DNA from: Pseudomonas kermanshahensis
Lineage (GTDB): Bacteria > Pseudomonadota > Gammaproteobacteria > Pseudomonadales > Pseudomonadaceae
Direction of reading: 5' to 3'
Length of the DNA: 64,000 nt
Assembly (NCBI RefSeq): GCF_014269205.2
Contig: NZ_JABWRY020000003.1
Span: 1 to 64,000, forward strand
Below the pieces are notes generated by a model that saw only the letters and a list, made by a program, of their open reading frames with translations, was not told where the DNA came from and did not search any database. Shown one piece after another: positions 1-9,031 of the stretch; position 1 is the first letter of the stretch, and every line of letters starts with the position of its first letter. The translations under genes were made by a program, and so were the position numbers.

Positions 1-3000
1 TGCTCAAGGCGAAGACGTGTACGTCGATGCCGGCTCACTGACCGTCAGCATCACCGGCACCAGCGTGCCGGACGGCCGCCAGTTCGAAAACCTGGTCGTC
101 AGCAAGCCTTCGGCCTCGGTGGACATCAAGGACACCTCGAACGAAGTCATCGCCAAGCTGACCGCCACGCCTTCGGTCACCGAAGGCGGTGTGATCACCT
201 ACACCGTTACTCTGACCAGCAAAGATGGCCTGCCGATCAACAACCACGGCGCCCTGACCTTCACCTTGAGCGACGGCAAAACCGTCATCAACGTGCCGGC
301 CAACAGTGCAACAGGCTTCGTCAACGTGGCTGCGCCGGATGATGTGTATATCGGCCAGACCTCTGTCGGCCTGGCGCTGCAGTCGGTAGGCGGCGCGGGT
401 GCCAGCAAGTTCGAGCAGCTGACGCTGGACAAAACCACAGCCACCACCGTGGTCAACGACGAGCCAGGTGTCGGCACCCCAGGCACTGGCAACCAGGGCG
501 ATGTGACCACCATCGGTATCACCGGCACCACCTCGTTGACCGAAGGTGAAACCGGCAAATACACCCTGACCCTGAGCAGCCCGGCTAAAACGGAAGTCAC
601 CGTTACCCTGACCTACAGCGGCACCGCTAACGGCCAGGACTACACCGCGGTCACCACCGTGAAGATCCCGGCCAACAGCAGCAGCGTCACGTTCGATATC
701 AAGACCATCGACGACAAGCTGGTTGAAGGTACCGAGAACTTCACCGTGACCATCGGCGCTGCCACCGGTGGCAACTTCGAAAACCTGCAGGTCGATAGCA
801 CCAAGGCGAGTGTCACCACCAACATCCTCGACAACGACCACCTGCCGGTTTCGACTGGCGGCGCGGTCAATGGCGTGGAAGACACCGACTACCTGTTCAC
901 CTGGAACGACTTCAAGGTCACCGATGCCGATGGCAACACCGGCCTGTTCGTGACCATCACCTCGCTGCCGGTCGACGGTAGCCTGAAGTTCTACAACGGC
1001 ACCGCATGGGTCGATGTGAAAGCGGGCCAGGTCGTCAGCCAGGCCGACATCACCAGCAACTACCTGAAGTTCGTGCCGAAGGCGAACGAGTCGGGCACCG
1101 ACGGCTATGGCGGCTCGGGCGTCGGCAACAAACAGGCTGACTACGCGCAGTTCAAGTACAAGCCGAACGACGGCACCAACTTGGGCAGCGAAGTGACCAT
1201 GAAGGTCGACATCAGTCCGGTGGCCGACAAACCGACCCTGACGATTGGCAGTACCGATGTCGTGTCCAAAGGCCTGACCAAGGAAGTCTGGACCACCCTC
1301 AAAGGGCTGGGTACCGACGGCAACGGCATCACTGGCGACGCGCTGAAAACGGTCTTCGCCAACTCCGGCAGTGCTACCTCCAGTGCGACCACCACCAACG
1401 TGCAGTCCGATGGCAGCGTCACCGCTGGCACCGGTTCGAAAACGTCGGGCCTGCTCTTCCTGGAAGCCGGCAAGACCTACACCTTCAGCGGCATCGCCGA
1501 TGACAGCCTGGTGGTCACCATTGGTGGCAAGACCGTGGTAACTGCGACCTGGGGCGCGGGTGGCCAGATTTCTGGCACCTTCACCCCAACGTCCAGCGGC
1601 TACTACCCGATCGAGGTTTACCACGCCAACCAATCAGGCCCTGGTAGCTATGACCTGAACATTCAGGCGGGCTCCGGTGCCGTCACCGACCTGAGCAGCA
1701 GTAACATCCCGATGTACCAGAACGTGACCGAGATGGCCAACGCTGGCCTGGGCGTGTCCGATCTGCACACCGTCAATGGCCAGAGCTACTACGACGGCTA
1801 CAAGCTCAACGAAGGGCCGGAAGGTGGCTCGGTCAAGCTGGTCAGCATCAGCACCGGCCTGACCGACACCGATGGTTCCGAGACCTTGAGCGTGACCCTC
1901 AGCGGCATTCCGAAAGGGACTGTGCTGAGCGATGGCGCGGGCCACACCGTGACTGTCGGCGGTACGCCGGTGGACGTGACAGGCTGGAAACTCAGCGGCC
2001 TGACCCTGACCCCGCCGGCGTACTACAAAGGCACGTTCGACATCACAGTCACCTCCACGGCCACCGAAAGCCTCGGCGGTTCAGACAGCATCACCGGCAA
2101 GATCCCGGTCACTGTCTACGGCGCCACCTACAAGGCGACGGTGGGTACCTCGGGCGATGACACCATCAATGGCAGCGAAGGCAACGACATCATCGTCGCC
2201 GACGTGGCTGGCCTGAACGTGGTGGCGGGCAAGAACTACAACATCGCCTTCATGGTCGACAGCTCGGGCAGTATGAGCAACCAGTCCGTCGCCGCGGCCA
2301 AGGCGCAGTTGGCATCGGTGTTCCAGACGCTGAAAGCCAGCCTGGGCGCTGATACCTCGGGGACGGTGAATATCTTCATCGCCGACTTCGATACCCAGGT
2401 AAACAAGAACGTGGCGGTCAACCTTGCCGATACCGACGCACTGGCCAAGCTTCAGGCGGTGTTGGACTCGATGGTGGGTGGTTCAAGCTACGGCGGTGGT
2501 ACCAACTATGAGGATGTGTTCAAAACCACGGCCAACTTCTTCAAGAGCACCATGGCTACCGGTAACAGCGGTGCAGAGAACCTGACCTACTTCATCACCG
2601 ACGGTAAGCCGACTTATTACCAGACCAATGAAACGACCAATTACCGCCTGTGGAGCGGCGGCAAGTACCTGGATGACGTAGTCAACGTCAACAACTACAA
2701 GGTGGGTGACACCTTCAGTGTCTGGGCCGACGCAACGCACAAAGTTGAAATCAATAGCGAAGGCAGCCTCAAAGTGCTGACCTACACAGAAAACCGTTGG
2801 GGCAACCTGGTGCTTGATTCCACCCGCACGATCGGGACGATTCATGCTCAAGGGGATGGCACCTACGAGTTCTCCGGCCTGGGCGGTACCGGTTATGCCG
2901 ATTCCTATAACTACTGGGATTCGGCGAACAACACGTCTGCCAGCTTCGCCCTCTTGGGTGGGACTAACGGTGTAAGCAAGGTGCAGGCAATTGGTTTGAA

Positions 3001-3817
3001 CAGCGATGTCAGCCTGACTGACCTGAAGCCATACGACAGCGCCGGCAAGCCGCAGGCCAATATCGACCCATCCAACCTGGCCAGCGCGATCCTCGGGCAT
3101 TCCGAGGCGACCCTGCCAGGCGCCGACAAGGTCGATGGCGGCAACGGCAACGACATCATCTTCGGTGACCTGATCACCCTCAACGGTGTCGTCAGCGAGG
3201 GCTACCAAGCCCTGCAGGCGTACGTTGCGCAGAAGAGCGGTGTCGAGGCCAGTGCCATCACCACCAACAATGTCCACCAGTACATCACCGAGCACTACAC
3301 CGAGTTCGATATCTCCGGTGCCAACGACGGCAAGGATTTCCTGTCGGGCGGCAATGGCAACGACATCCTCTTCGGCCAAGGTGGCGATGACACGCTCGAT
3401 GGTGGCAAAGGTAACGACATCCTGTTGGGCGGTACCGGCAAGGACATCCTGATCGGTGGCCAAGGCGATGACATCCTGATCGGCGGTAGCGGTGCGGACA
3501 CCTTCGTGTGGAAGTCGGGCGATGTCGGCAACGACGTGATCAAGGACTTCAAGGTGGCCGAGGGTGACCGTATCGATCTGAAGGATCTGCTTCAGTTCGA
3601 GAAGGGCAGCACCATCGACAACTACCTGAAGATCACCACGGTGGACGGCACCTCGACGCTGCAGGTCAGCAGCGAGGGCAAGCTCAACGCCACTGGTGGC
3701 CTGGCCAACGCCGATGTGACGATCAAGCTGGAAGGGGTCAACTGGTCCAATACCTCGATCAACTCGTTGATCAGCGGTGGCGACCCGACCATCCGTATCG
3801 ATAACAAAGACAGCTGA
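1..3817 (+). CDS. lapA: Large RTX adhesin LapA, C-terminal part (5' end outside window)
   Basis: The reading frame is open from base 2 with no start, so this is the 3' part of a longer gene; about 1271 residues are visible. Calx-beta-like repeats (Ig-like, with TEG and VPANS/IPANSSS motifs) occupy roughly 2-850. A PA14-like segment follows around 1440-1680. A von Willebrand A domain starts near 2230 with the metal-site motif DSSGS at 2258-2272. RTX nonapeptides (GGxGxDxL type) lie at 3341-3500, followed by a C-terminal type I secretion signal. This architecture is that of LapA, the cell-surface adhesin that drives irreversible attachment and biofilm formation in P. putida and P. fluorescens; it is exported by LapBCE and released by the protease LapG. 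The downstream neighbours match those remembered for P. putida lapA. Another large RTX adhesin is possible but less likely. Confidence 0.9.
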   Translation, partial: AQGEDVYVDAGSLTVSITGTSVPDGRQFENLVVSKPSASVDIKDTSNEVIAKLTATPSVTEGGVITYTVTLTSKDGLPINNHGALTFTLSDGKTVINVPANSATGFVNVAAPDDVYIGQTSVGLALQSVGGAGASKFEQLTLDKTTATTVVNDEPGVGTPGTGNQGDVTTIGITGTTSLTEGETGKYTLTLSSPAKTEVTVTLTYSGTANGQDYTAVTTVKIPANSSSVTFDIKTIDDKLVEGTENFTVTIGAATGGNFENLQVDSTKASVTTNILDNDHLPVSTGGAVNGVEDTDYLFTWNDFKVTDADGNTGLFVTITSLPVDGSLKFYNGTAWVDVKAGQVVSQADITSNYLKFVPKANESGTDGYGGSGVGNKQADYAQFKYKPNDGTNLGSEVTMKVDISPVADKPTLTIGSTDVVSKGLTKEVWTTLKGLGTDGNGITGDALKTVFANSGSATSSATTTNVQSDGSVTAGTGSKTSGLLFLEAGKTYTFSGIADDSLVVTIGGKTVVTATWGAGGQISGTFTPTSSGYYPIEVYHANQSGPGSYDLNIQAGSGAVTDLSSSNIPMYQNVTEMANAGLGVSDLHTVNGQSYYDGYKLNEGPEGGSVKLVSISTGLTDTDGSETLSVTLSGIPKGTVLSDGAGHTVTVGGTPVDVTGWKLSGLTLTPPAYYKGTFDITVTSTATESLGGSDSITGKIPVTVYGATYKATVGTSGDDTINGSEGNDIIVADVAGLNVVAGKNYNIAFMVDSSGSMSNQSVAAAKAQLASVFQTLKASLGADTSGTVNIFIADFDTQVNKNVAVNLADTDALAKLQAVLDSMVGGSSYGGGTNYEDVFKTTANFFKSTMATGNSGAENLTYFITDGKPTYYQTNETTNYRLWSGGKYLDDVVNVNNYKVGDTFSVWADATHKVEINSEGSLKVLTYTENRWGNLVLDSTRTIGTIHAQGDGTYEFSGLGGTGYADSYNYWDSANNTSASFALLGGTNGVSKVQAIGLNSDVSLTDLKPYDSAGKPQANIDPSNLASAILGHSEATLPGADKVDGGNGNDIIFGDLITLNGVVSEGYQALQAYVAQKSGVEASAITTNNVHQYITEHYTEFDISGANDGKDFLSGGNGNDILFGQGGDDTLDGGKGNDILLGGTGKDILIGGQGDDILIGGSGADTFVWKSGDVGNDVIKDFKVAEGDRIDLKDLLQFEKGSTIDNYLKITTVDGTSTLQVSSEGKLNATGGLANADVTIKLEGVNWSNTSINSLISGGDPTIRIDNKDS

Positions 3818-3824
3818 TGCTCAG

Positions 3825-3859
3825 CCCACCCGGGCGGTCGAAACGACCGCCCGGGTGGG
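3825..3859 (+). terminator. Strong hairpin terminator after lapA
   Basis: A perfect 16-bp stem (CCCACCCGGGCGGTCG and its complement) closes an AAA loop 8 bases after the lapA stop. The T-rich tail is weak (GGCTCTTTCC), but position and stability suit a transcription terminator. Confidence 0.8.
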
Positions 3860-3980
3860 TGCCGGCTCTTTCCTGCCTTCCCCTGACAGCGCATACTCGT
3901 GCGCCGGGCCTGCGTGCCCGGGAATCTTTGCCTATGCTGCTGTCTACCTACAAGGAACCAACGTGACGAGGGACACCGCC

Positions 3981-4322
3981 ATGTTCTACGTGCAACGCAA
4001 CGCTAGCGGCCAGTTGCTGCGGGTAGAAGCAGCCTCTTTTGACGAATTCACCGAAATACTCCCTGCTGACCATGCCGACGTTCAGGAATGGTTTGCCGAC
4101 GACGAAGTGGAAAACAGCCTCAAAGAGCTCAAGCAAAGTGACCTGGACATGATCCGCGTGCTTGAAGACTTGATCGATGTGCTGACCGCCAAGGGTGTGT
4201 TCAGCATCACCGACCTGCCGGCTGGGGCGCAGGCCAAGCTGCTTAACCGTTCCAAGGCGCGCAAGGCGCTGGGCAGCCTGAACAACCTGATCGATGAAGA
4301 AGAGCAGGGCGGGTTGATCTGA
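3981..4322 (+). CDS. Small acidic protein of unknown function
   Basis: A 113-residue acidic protein beginning MFYVQRNASGQLLRVEA, rich in Leu, Glu and Asp, with a predicted helical centre (SLKELKQSDLDMIRVLEDLIDVL) and an NLIDEEEQ C-terminus. It has no signal peptide or membrane segment. Proteins like this are conserved in Pseudomonas, where they often carry the unhelpful name 'tryptophan synthase subunit beta-like'; I see no PLP-enzyme domain. The ATG has GAGGGA seven bases upstream. A GTG at 3963, preceded by AAGGA, is an alternative start that adds six residues. It stands alone between the lapA terminator and the dioxygenase operon. Confidence 0.75.
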   Translation: MFYVQRNASGQLLRVEAASFDEFTEILPADHADVQEWFADDEVENSLKELKQSDLDMIRVLEDLIDVLTAKGVFSITDLPAGAQAKLLNRSKARKALGSLNNLIDEEEQGGLI

Positions 4323-4363
4323 CCGCGGATCAGCCCCGATCTACAGTGATATGGTTATTCATT

Positions 4364-4384
4364 AAAGATATTTAAAATATCTTT
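4364..4384. promoter_or_regulatory. AT-rich palindrome upstream of the dioxygenase operon
   Basis: AAAGATATT-TAA-AATATCTTT is a perfect 9-bp inverted repeat with a 3-base centre, in an unusually AT-rich patch 140 bases before the TauD-like gene. Sulfonate-use genes in Pseudomonas are typically CysB-activated from AT-rich sites, so this may be part of an activator site or promoter. That assignment is inference. Confidence 0.4.
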
Positions 4385-4522
4385 CTTATGACTTTATAGT
4401 TGCTCCCACTGCGTACCCGTCGACCAATCGATGCGCCGCACGACTTGAACCCACACGGGAAATCCCCGTGCGTTTCTGATCGTTGCGCGCCTTTGACGTC
4501 GCGCACTGCGTGGGAGTGAACC

Positions 4523-5422
4523 ATGTCCGCCGCCTCGAACGCCTTGTCGTCCATCGACAGCGCCCAGCCGCAAAGCTTTGAAATCCGCCCGTTCTCCGGT
4601 GCCGTCGGTGCCGAGATCATCGGCCTGGACCTGACCCGACCGGTCAACGCCGAGGATTTCACCCAAATTCATCGCGCCCACCTCGATCACCATGTACTGG
4701 TGTTCCGCGACCAGCGCATCACCCCAGAGCAACAGATCAGCTTCAGCCGCCGTTTCGGCGAGCTGCAGATTCATGTGCTCAAGCAGTTCCTGCTGACCGG
4801 GCACCCCGAAATCCTGATCGTTTCCAACATCGTCGAAGACGGTCGCAACGTCGGCCTGGGCGATGCTGGCAAGTTCTGGCATTCGGACCTGTCGTATAAA
4901 GAGCTCCCCAGCCTGGGTTCGATGCTGCATGCCCAGGAGTTGCCCAGCGAGGGCGGCGATACGCTGTTCGCCGATATGCACAAAGCCTGGGACGCCGTGC
5001 CCGAAGCCCTGCGCAAGGTAATCGCCGGCCGCGACGCGGCTCATTCCTACACGGCCCGGTATGCCGAGACCAAGTTCGAAGGCAACTGGCGCCCGGCCCT
5101 CAGCGCCGAGCAATTGGCCCAAGTACAGGAAGTGATCCACCCGGTGGTACGCACCCACCCGGAAAACGGCCGCAAGGCGCTGTTCGTCAGCGAAGGCTTC
5201 ACCACCCGCATCGTCGGCCTGCCAGACGACGAAAGCCGCGACGTGCTGCAGCAGCTGTATGCCCTGAGCGTGCTTGAGCAGAACATCTACCGCCATCAGT
5301 GGCAGCCCCACGACTTGGTGTTCTGGGACAACCGTTCGCTGATCCACCTCGCCACTGGCTGCCCGGCGCACCTGCGGCGCAAGCTCTATCGCACCACCAT
5401 CCAGGGCGATGCCCCGTTCTGA
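4523..5422 (+). CDS. TauD/TfdA-family 2-oxoglutarate-dependent dioxygenase
   Basis: A 299-residue cytoplasmic Fe(II)/2-oxoglutarate dioxygenase. The facial triad is visible: HxD at H120/D122 (FWHSDLSY) and the distal histidine H275 (NRSLIHLATG), with the 2-oxoglutarate-binding arginine near R286-R290. Relatives oxygenate the carbon next to a sulfonate or other leaving group and release sulfite, succinate and CO2; TauD acts on taurine. The next three genes encode a matching ABC importer on the same strand with short gaps, so this is a scavenging operon. The exact substrate cannot be read, and identity as true tauD is not supported strongly enough to use the symbol. The start has GGGAG upstream. 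Confidence 0.87.
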   Translation: MSAASNALSSIDSAQPQSFEIRPFSGAVGAEIIGLDLTRPVNAEDFTQIHRAHLDHHVLVFRDQRITPEQQISFSRRFGELQIHVLKQFLLTGHPEILIVSNIVEDGRNVGLGDAGKFWHSDLSYKELPSLGSMLHAQELPSEGGDTLFADMHKAWDAVPEALRKVIAGRDAAHSYTARYAETKFEGNWRPALSAEQLAQVQEVIHPVVRTHPENGRKALFVSEGFTTRIVGLPDDESRDVLQQLYALSVLEQNIYRHQWQPHDLVFWDNRSLIHLATGCPAHLRRKLYRTTIQGDAPF

Positions 5423-5440
5423 CGACTGAGGAAACACACC

Positions 5441-6460
5441 ATGCGTAAATCCATCAGCCGCCTGGCGGCAAGCATTGGCCTGGGCGCGAGCCTGGTCGTC
5501 GGCAGCCTGGCGGCCCCCGCCGTGGCCCAGGCCGAAGGCAAAATCCGCATCGCGGAACAATTCGGCATCGTCTACTTGTTGTTGAACGTGGTGCGTGACC
5601 AGCACCTGATCGAAAAACACGGTAAAGAACAGGGCGTCGACATTGAAGTCGACTGGGCCCAGCTCTCGGGCGGCGCGGCCATCAACGATGCGCTGTTGTC
5701 CGGCTCGGTGGATATCGCCGGTGCTGGCGTTGGCCCGCTGCTGACCGTCTGGGACCGCACCAAAGGCCGGCAGAACGTGAAGGCGGTCGCCTCGCTTGGC
5801 AACTTCCCGTATTACCTGGTCAGCAGCAACCCGAATGTGAAGACCATCGCTGACATCTCCGAGAAAGACCGCATCGCCGTGCCAGCCGTGGGCGTCTCCG
5901 TGCAGTCGCGCTTCCTGCAGTACGCCGCCGCCCAGCAGTGGGGCGACAAGGAATACAACCGCCTCGACAAGTACACCCTGGCCGTACCGCACCCCGATGC
6001 CACGGCCGCGCTGATCGCCGGTGGCACCGAACTGAACGGGCACTTCTCCAACCCGCCGTTCCAGGACCAGGCGTTGGCCAACAAGGATGTGCACGTTGTG
6101 CTCAACAGCTACGACCTGCTTGGCCCCAACTCGCCGACCCTGTTGTTCGCCACTGAAAAATTCCGTAAGGACAACCCCAAGACCTACAAAGCCTTCGTCG
6201 ACGCGCTGGCCGAGGCCGCAGACTTTGCCCAGAAGGACAAGGCCGCCGCTGCTGACACGTACATCCGCGTGACCAAGGCCAAGATCGACCGCGATGTGCT
6301 GATCAAGCTGATCGACAACCCGCAGTACGAGTTCACGGTAACGCCGAAGAACACCTACAAACTGGCGGATTTCCTGTATCGGGTTGGCGCCATCAAGCAC
6401 AAGCCGGAGTCGTGGAAGGATTACTTCTTCCAGGATGAACGCCCGCTACAAGGGAGCTGA
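5441..6460 (+). CDS. ABC transporter periplasmic binding protein (TauA/SsuA-like)
   Basis: A 339-residue exported solute-binding protein of the NMT1/SsuA/TauA class. The signal peptide has a basic start, a hydrophobic core and a likely cleavage after AVAQA, near residue 31. The mature part begins EGKIRIAEQFGIVYL, and the family pattern INDALLSGSVDIAGAGVGPLL follows. It starts 18 bases after the dioxygenase with GAGGAA upstream. It would deliver an organosulfonate-like ligand to the ATPase and permease encoded next; the ligand is inferred only from the neighbouring dioxygenase. Confidence 0.88.
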   Translation: MRKSISRLAASIGLGASLVVGSLAAPAVAQAEGKIRIAEQFGIVYLLLNVVRDQHLIEKHGKEQGVDIEVDWAQLSGGAAINDALLSGSVDIAGAGVGPLLTVWDRTKGRQNVKAVASLGNFPYYLVSSNPNVKTIADISEKDRIAVPAVGVSVQSRFLQYAAAQQWGDKEYNRLDKYTLAVPHPDATAALIAGGTELNGHFSNPPFQDQALANKDVHVVLNSYDLLGPNSPTLLFATEKFRKDNPKTYKAFVDALAEAADFAQKDKAAAADTYIRVTKAKIDRDVLIKLIDNPQYEFTVTPKNTYKLADFLYRVGAIKHKPESWKDYFFQDERPLQGS

Positions 6461-6466
6461 TCGATC

Positions 6467-7330
6467 ATGACCGCCCCATTGCCAGGCCACGCGGCCAGCA
6501 ACCTGAGCCGTGTCGCCACGCCACCGCTGCTCTCGGTGGATAACCTCAGCCTCGAATACCGCACCGCGCAACGCGTGGTGCGGGCCACCCACCAGGTCAG
6601 CTTCGAAGTCGACCGCGCCGACCGTTTCGTCTTGCTGGGGCCTTCGGGCTGCGGCAAGTCCACCTTGCTCAAGGCCGTGGCCGGGTTCATCGAGCCCCAG
6701 GAAGGGCAGATTCTGCTGCAGGGTCAGCCCGTCAAAGGCCCCGGCCCTGACCGCATCGTGGTGTTTCAAGAGTTCGACCAGTTGCCACCCTGGAAGACGG
6801 TAAAGCAGAACGTCATGTTCCCTTTGCTGGTATCGGGCCAGCTCAAGCGTGCCGAGGCCGAGGACCGGGCGCTGCACTACCTGGACAAAGTCGGCCTGGC
6901 CGCCTTTGCCGATGCCTACCCACACACCCTTTCTGGCGGCATGAAGGCGCGCGTGGCGATTGCCCGGGCCTTGGCCACCCAGCCGAAGATCCTGCTGATG
7001 GACGAGCCGTTCGCCGCGCTGGACGCGCTGACCCGGCGCAAGATGCAGGAAGAGCTGCTGCTGCTGTGGGAAGAGGTGCGCTTTACCCTGCTGTTCGTGA
7101 CCCACTCCATCGAAGAAGCGCTGGTGGTCGGCAACCGCATCTTGCTGCTGTCGCCGCACCCAGGCCGGGTACGGGCCGAGGTACACAGCCATCAATACGA
7201 CCTTGGCAGCCTGGGCGCCGCCGATTTCCAGGCCAGTGCCCGGCGTATCCATCGCCTGTTGTTCGATGAAGCGGACACGCCCGAGCAGGCCGACGACCTT
7301 GGCTTCAACGATATCCGTATCGCCTACTGA
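6467..7330 (+). CDS. ABC transporter ATPase (TauB/SsuB-like)
   Basis: A 287-residue nucleotide-binding subunit. Walker A is GPSGCGKST, the signature is LSGGMKARVAIARAL, Walker B is ILLMDEPF, and the H-loop is FVTHS. The N-terminus has about 20 extra residues before the LSVDNLSLEYR strand. It begins six bases after the binding protein stop, behind AAGGGAG. It is a single-domain ATPase that would dimerise and pair with the permease at 7345. The family also includes nitrate and thiamine-precursor importers, but the operon with a TauD-like enzyme favours sulfonates. Confidence 0.9.
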   Translation: MTAPLPGHAASNLSRVATPPLLSVDNLSLEYRTAQRVVRATHQVSFEVDRADRFVLLGPSGCGKSTLLKAVAGFIEPQEGQILLQGQPVKGPGPDRIVVFQEFDQLPPWKTVKQNVMFPLLVSGQLKRAEAEDRALHYLDKVGLAAFADAYPHTLSGGMKARVAIARALATQPKILLMDEPFAALDALTRRKMQEELLLLWEEVRFTLLFVTHSIEEALVVGNRILLLSPHPGRVRAEVHSHQYDLGSLGAADFQASARRIHRLLFDEADTPEQADDLGFNDIRIAY

Positions 7331-7344
7331 CAGGAGCTTCAGCC

Positions 7345-8208
7345 ATGACCACTACACCTGTACGTCAGGAATACGAGGTGCAGCTGGAGCCGCTGCTCAG
7401 TGTGCCTCTGGAACGCCAACTGCCCTTAGCCCAGCGCTTGTGGCAGCAAGGCTGGCTGCGCAAGGCTGTCATCCTGGTGGTGATCGCCGCGCTGTGGGAG
7501 GCCGTGGCCCGCTATCAAGGCAACGACCTGCTGCTGCCAAGCTTTCTGCAAACCTCTGCTGCGCTGTGGGACGGCCTGCTCAGTGGCGAGTTGCCCGCCA
7601 AGGTCGGCGTGTCGCTGGTGATCCTGCTCAAGGGCTATGTGCTGGGTATTGTGCTGGCGTTCGGCTTGACCAGCCTGGCGGTGTCGACCCAGCTTGGCCG
7701 TGACCTGCTGGGCACCTTGACCTCCATGTTCAACCCCTTGCCGGCAATCGCCTTGCTGCCGCTGGCGCTGTTGTGGTTCGGCCTGGGCGACAACAGCTTG
7801 ATCTTCGTGCTGGTGCACTCGGTGCTATGGGCGCTGGCGCTGAATACGTATGCGGGCTTTCTCGGGGTGTCCGAGACGTTGCGCATGGCCGGTCGCAACT
7901 ATGGCCTCAAGGGCCTGCGCTTGGTGCTGCACATCCTGGTGCCGGCGGCCTTGCCGTCGATTCTGTCGGGCTTGAAGATCGGCTGGGCGTTTGCCTGGCG
8001 CACCTTGATTGCCGCCGAACTGGTGTTTGGCGCCAGCAGCGGCAAGGGCGGGCTGGGTTGGTACATCTTCCAGAACCGCAACGAGCTGTACACCGACAAG
8101 GTGTTTGCCGGGTTGGCGGTGGTGATCTTGATTGGTTTGCTGGTCGAGGGGTTGGTGTTCAACACCCTGGAGCGGCTGACCGTGCGGCGGTGGGGGATGC
8201 AGCGCTAG
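7345..8208 (+). CDS. ABC transporter permease (TauC/SsuC-like)
   Basis: A 287-residue inner-membrane permease with about six hydrophobic helices and the BPD_transp_1 coupling loop near residues 175-200 (SETLRMAGRNYGLKGLRLVL, then VPAALPSILSGLKIGWAFAW). The first 55 residues are cytoplasmic. It starts behind CAGGAG, 14 bases after the ATPase, and is the last gene of the four-gene operon. A 24-bp palindrome that could end transcription follows directly. Confidence 0.9.
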   Translation: MTTTPVRQEYEVQLEPLLSVPLERQLPLAQRLWQQGWLRKAVILVVIAALWEAVARYQGNDLLLPSFLQTSAALWDGLLSGELPAKVGVSLVILLKGYVLGIVLAFGLTSLAVSTQLGRDLLGTLTSMFNPLPAIALLPLALLWFGLGDNSLIFVLVHSVLWALALNTYAGFLGVSETLRMAGRNYGLKGLRLVLHILVPAALPSILSGLKIGWAFAWRTLIAAELVFGASSGKGGLGWYIFQNRNELYTDKVFAGLAVVILIGLLVEGLVFNTLERLTVRRWGMQR

Positions 8209-8214
8209 CCAGTA

Positions 8215-8266
8215 AGCCTGTATCGGCCTCTTCGCGGGCTTGCCCGCGAAGAGGCCGATACAGGCT
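8215..8266. repeat. Perfect REP-type palindrome between convergent genes
   Basis: A 24-bp perfect stem with a four-base loop (CTTG), containing the Pseudomonas REP core CGGCCTCTTCGCGGG. It lies between the end of the permease gene and the convergent WYL regulator, whose stop codon it touches, and probably ends transcription from both sides. Confidence 0.85.
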
Positions 8267-8825
8267 ATGGATTCTGGTACTGAGCCGCCGCATTGCTCAG
8301 CATCTTGCCGATCTCTTCGCGCAACCCCTCTGGTTGCTCAACCACCACCCCATCCCCCTGGCTCAGCAGCCACCAACGCAGCGGCCAGCCATCGCTTACC
8401 GTGGCCCGCAACCGATGCCCATGCTCCAGCGCCGTCAGCTGCATGTCGCTGCTCAACGGCGCCTCGCGCAACTGCCGCGCCAAGGCATCACTGACCCGCG
8501 CCACCAGCTCTACCCCCTCGCCTTGGGCCGGCTGCAGCGCATCACCGCGCAAGTACGTCAGCAAGTCGAAATTGCCGCGCAGCTCGCCCACGGCACTCGA
8601 CGACCAGTGCCAGCCGAACGGTATGCTCTTGTCATTGCGCTCCAGCGGAAAAATCAGCGACAACTCGTTGAGGTCGCGCTCAACCGTGCGTTTGCTGACA
8701 TTGAACCCCACATCACGCAGGCGCCACACCAGCTCGGCGCTGGTGATGCCTGGGGAGCGGCTGGGCAGTTGGCGCAGCAACGCCCACTGACGACTGAGGG
8801 TGGCGCGAGTGGTGGCGAACGGCAA
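8265..8825 (-). CDS. WYL-domain transcriptional regulator
   Basis: About 186 residues. An N-terminal winged helix-turn-helix (TTRATLSRQWALLRQLPSR ... VSKRTVERDLNELS) is followed by a WYL-type ligand-sensing region (TALEHGHRLRATVSDGWPLRWWLLSQG). WYL regulators bind DNA and answer small molecules or nucleic acids. I chose a TTG start because AAGGA lies nine bases upstream and the protein then begins just before the conserved helix. A GTG at 8894 would add 23 residues without a good ribosome site. It is transcribed alone, convergent with the sulfonate operon. The length is short for the family, as there is no separate C-terminal extension. Confidence 0.75.
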   Translation of the reverse strand: MPFATTRATLSRQWALLRQLPSRSPGITSAELVWRLRDVGFNVSKRTVERDLNELSLIFPLERNDKSIPFGWHWSSSAVGELRGNFDLLTYLRGDALQPAQGEGVELVARVSDALARQLREAPLSSDMQLTALEHGHRLRATVSDGWPLRWWLLSQGDGVVVEQPEGLREEIGKMLSNAAAQYQNP

Positions 8826-9031
8826 AAGATAACGTCCTTGTCTAGGCTTGCCGCAATAGGATGGCGGCACGAGCGGGGCATGGCAATTGGCCACAGCCTG
8901 CTCAGATCAAGGAAGTCGCATTTGGTTGCCTCGTGCCGAATCGTTCGCGACAGGTTTTGTCGTGACGTCACGCAGAATCACGCCTCATCACAGCCGAGGT
9001 CGAGGTTGTGTGTCGTTCAATGAGGATGAAC

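Noticed and set aside
35..1633. 532-codon minus-strand frame opposite lapA
   Set aside because: It arises from repetitive codon use in the adhesin; lapA reads through in frame with recognisable repeats.
4394..6400. 668-codon open frame on the minus strand
   Set aside because: It is a shadow of the dioxygenase and binding-protein genes in GC-rich DNA; its translation is low-complexity, without domains, and its coding strand neighbours have full motif support.
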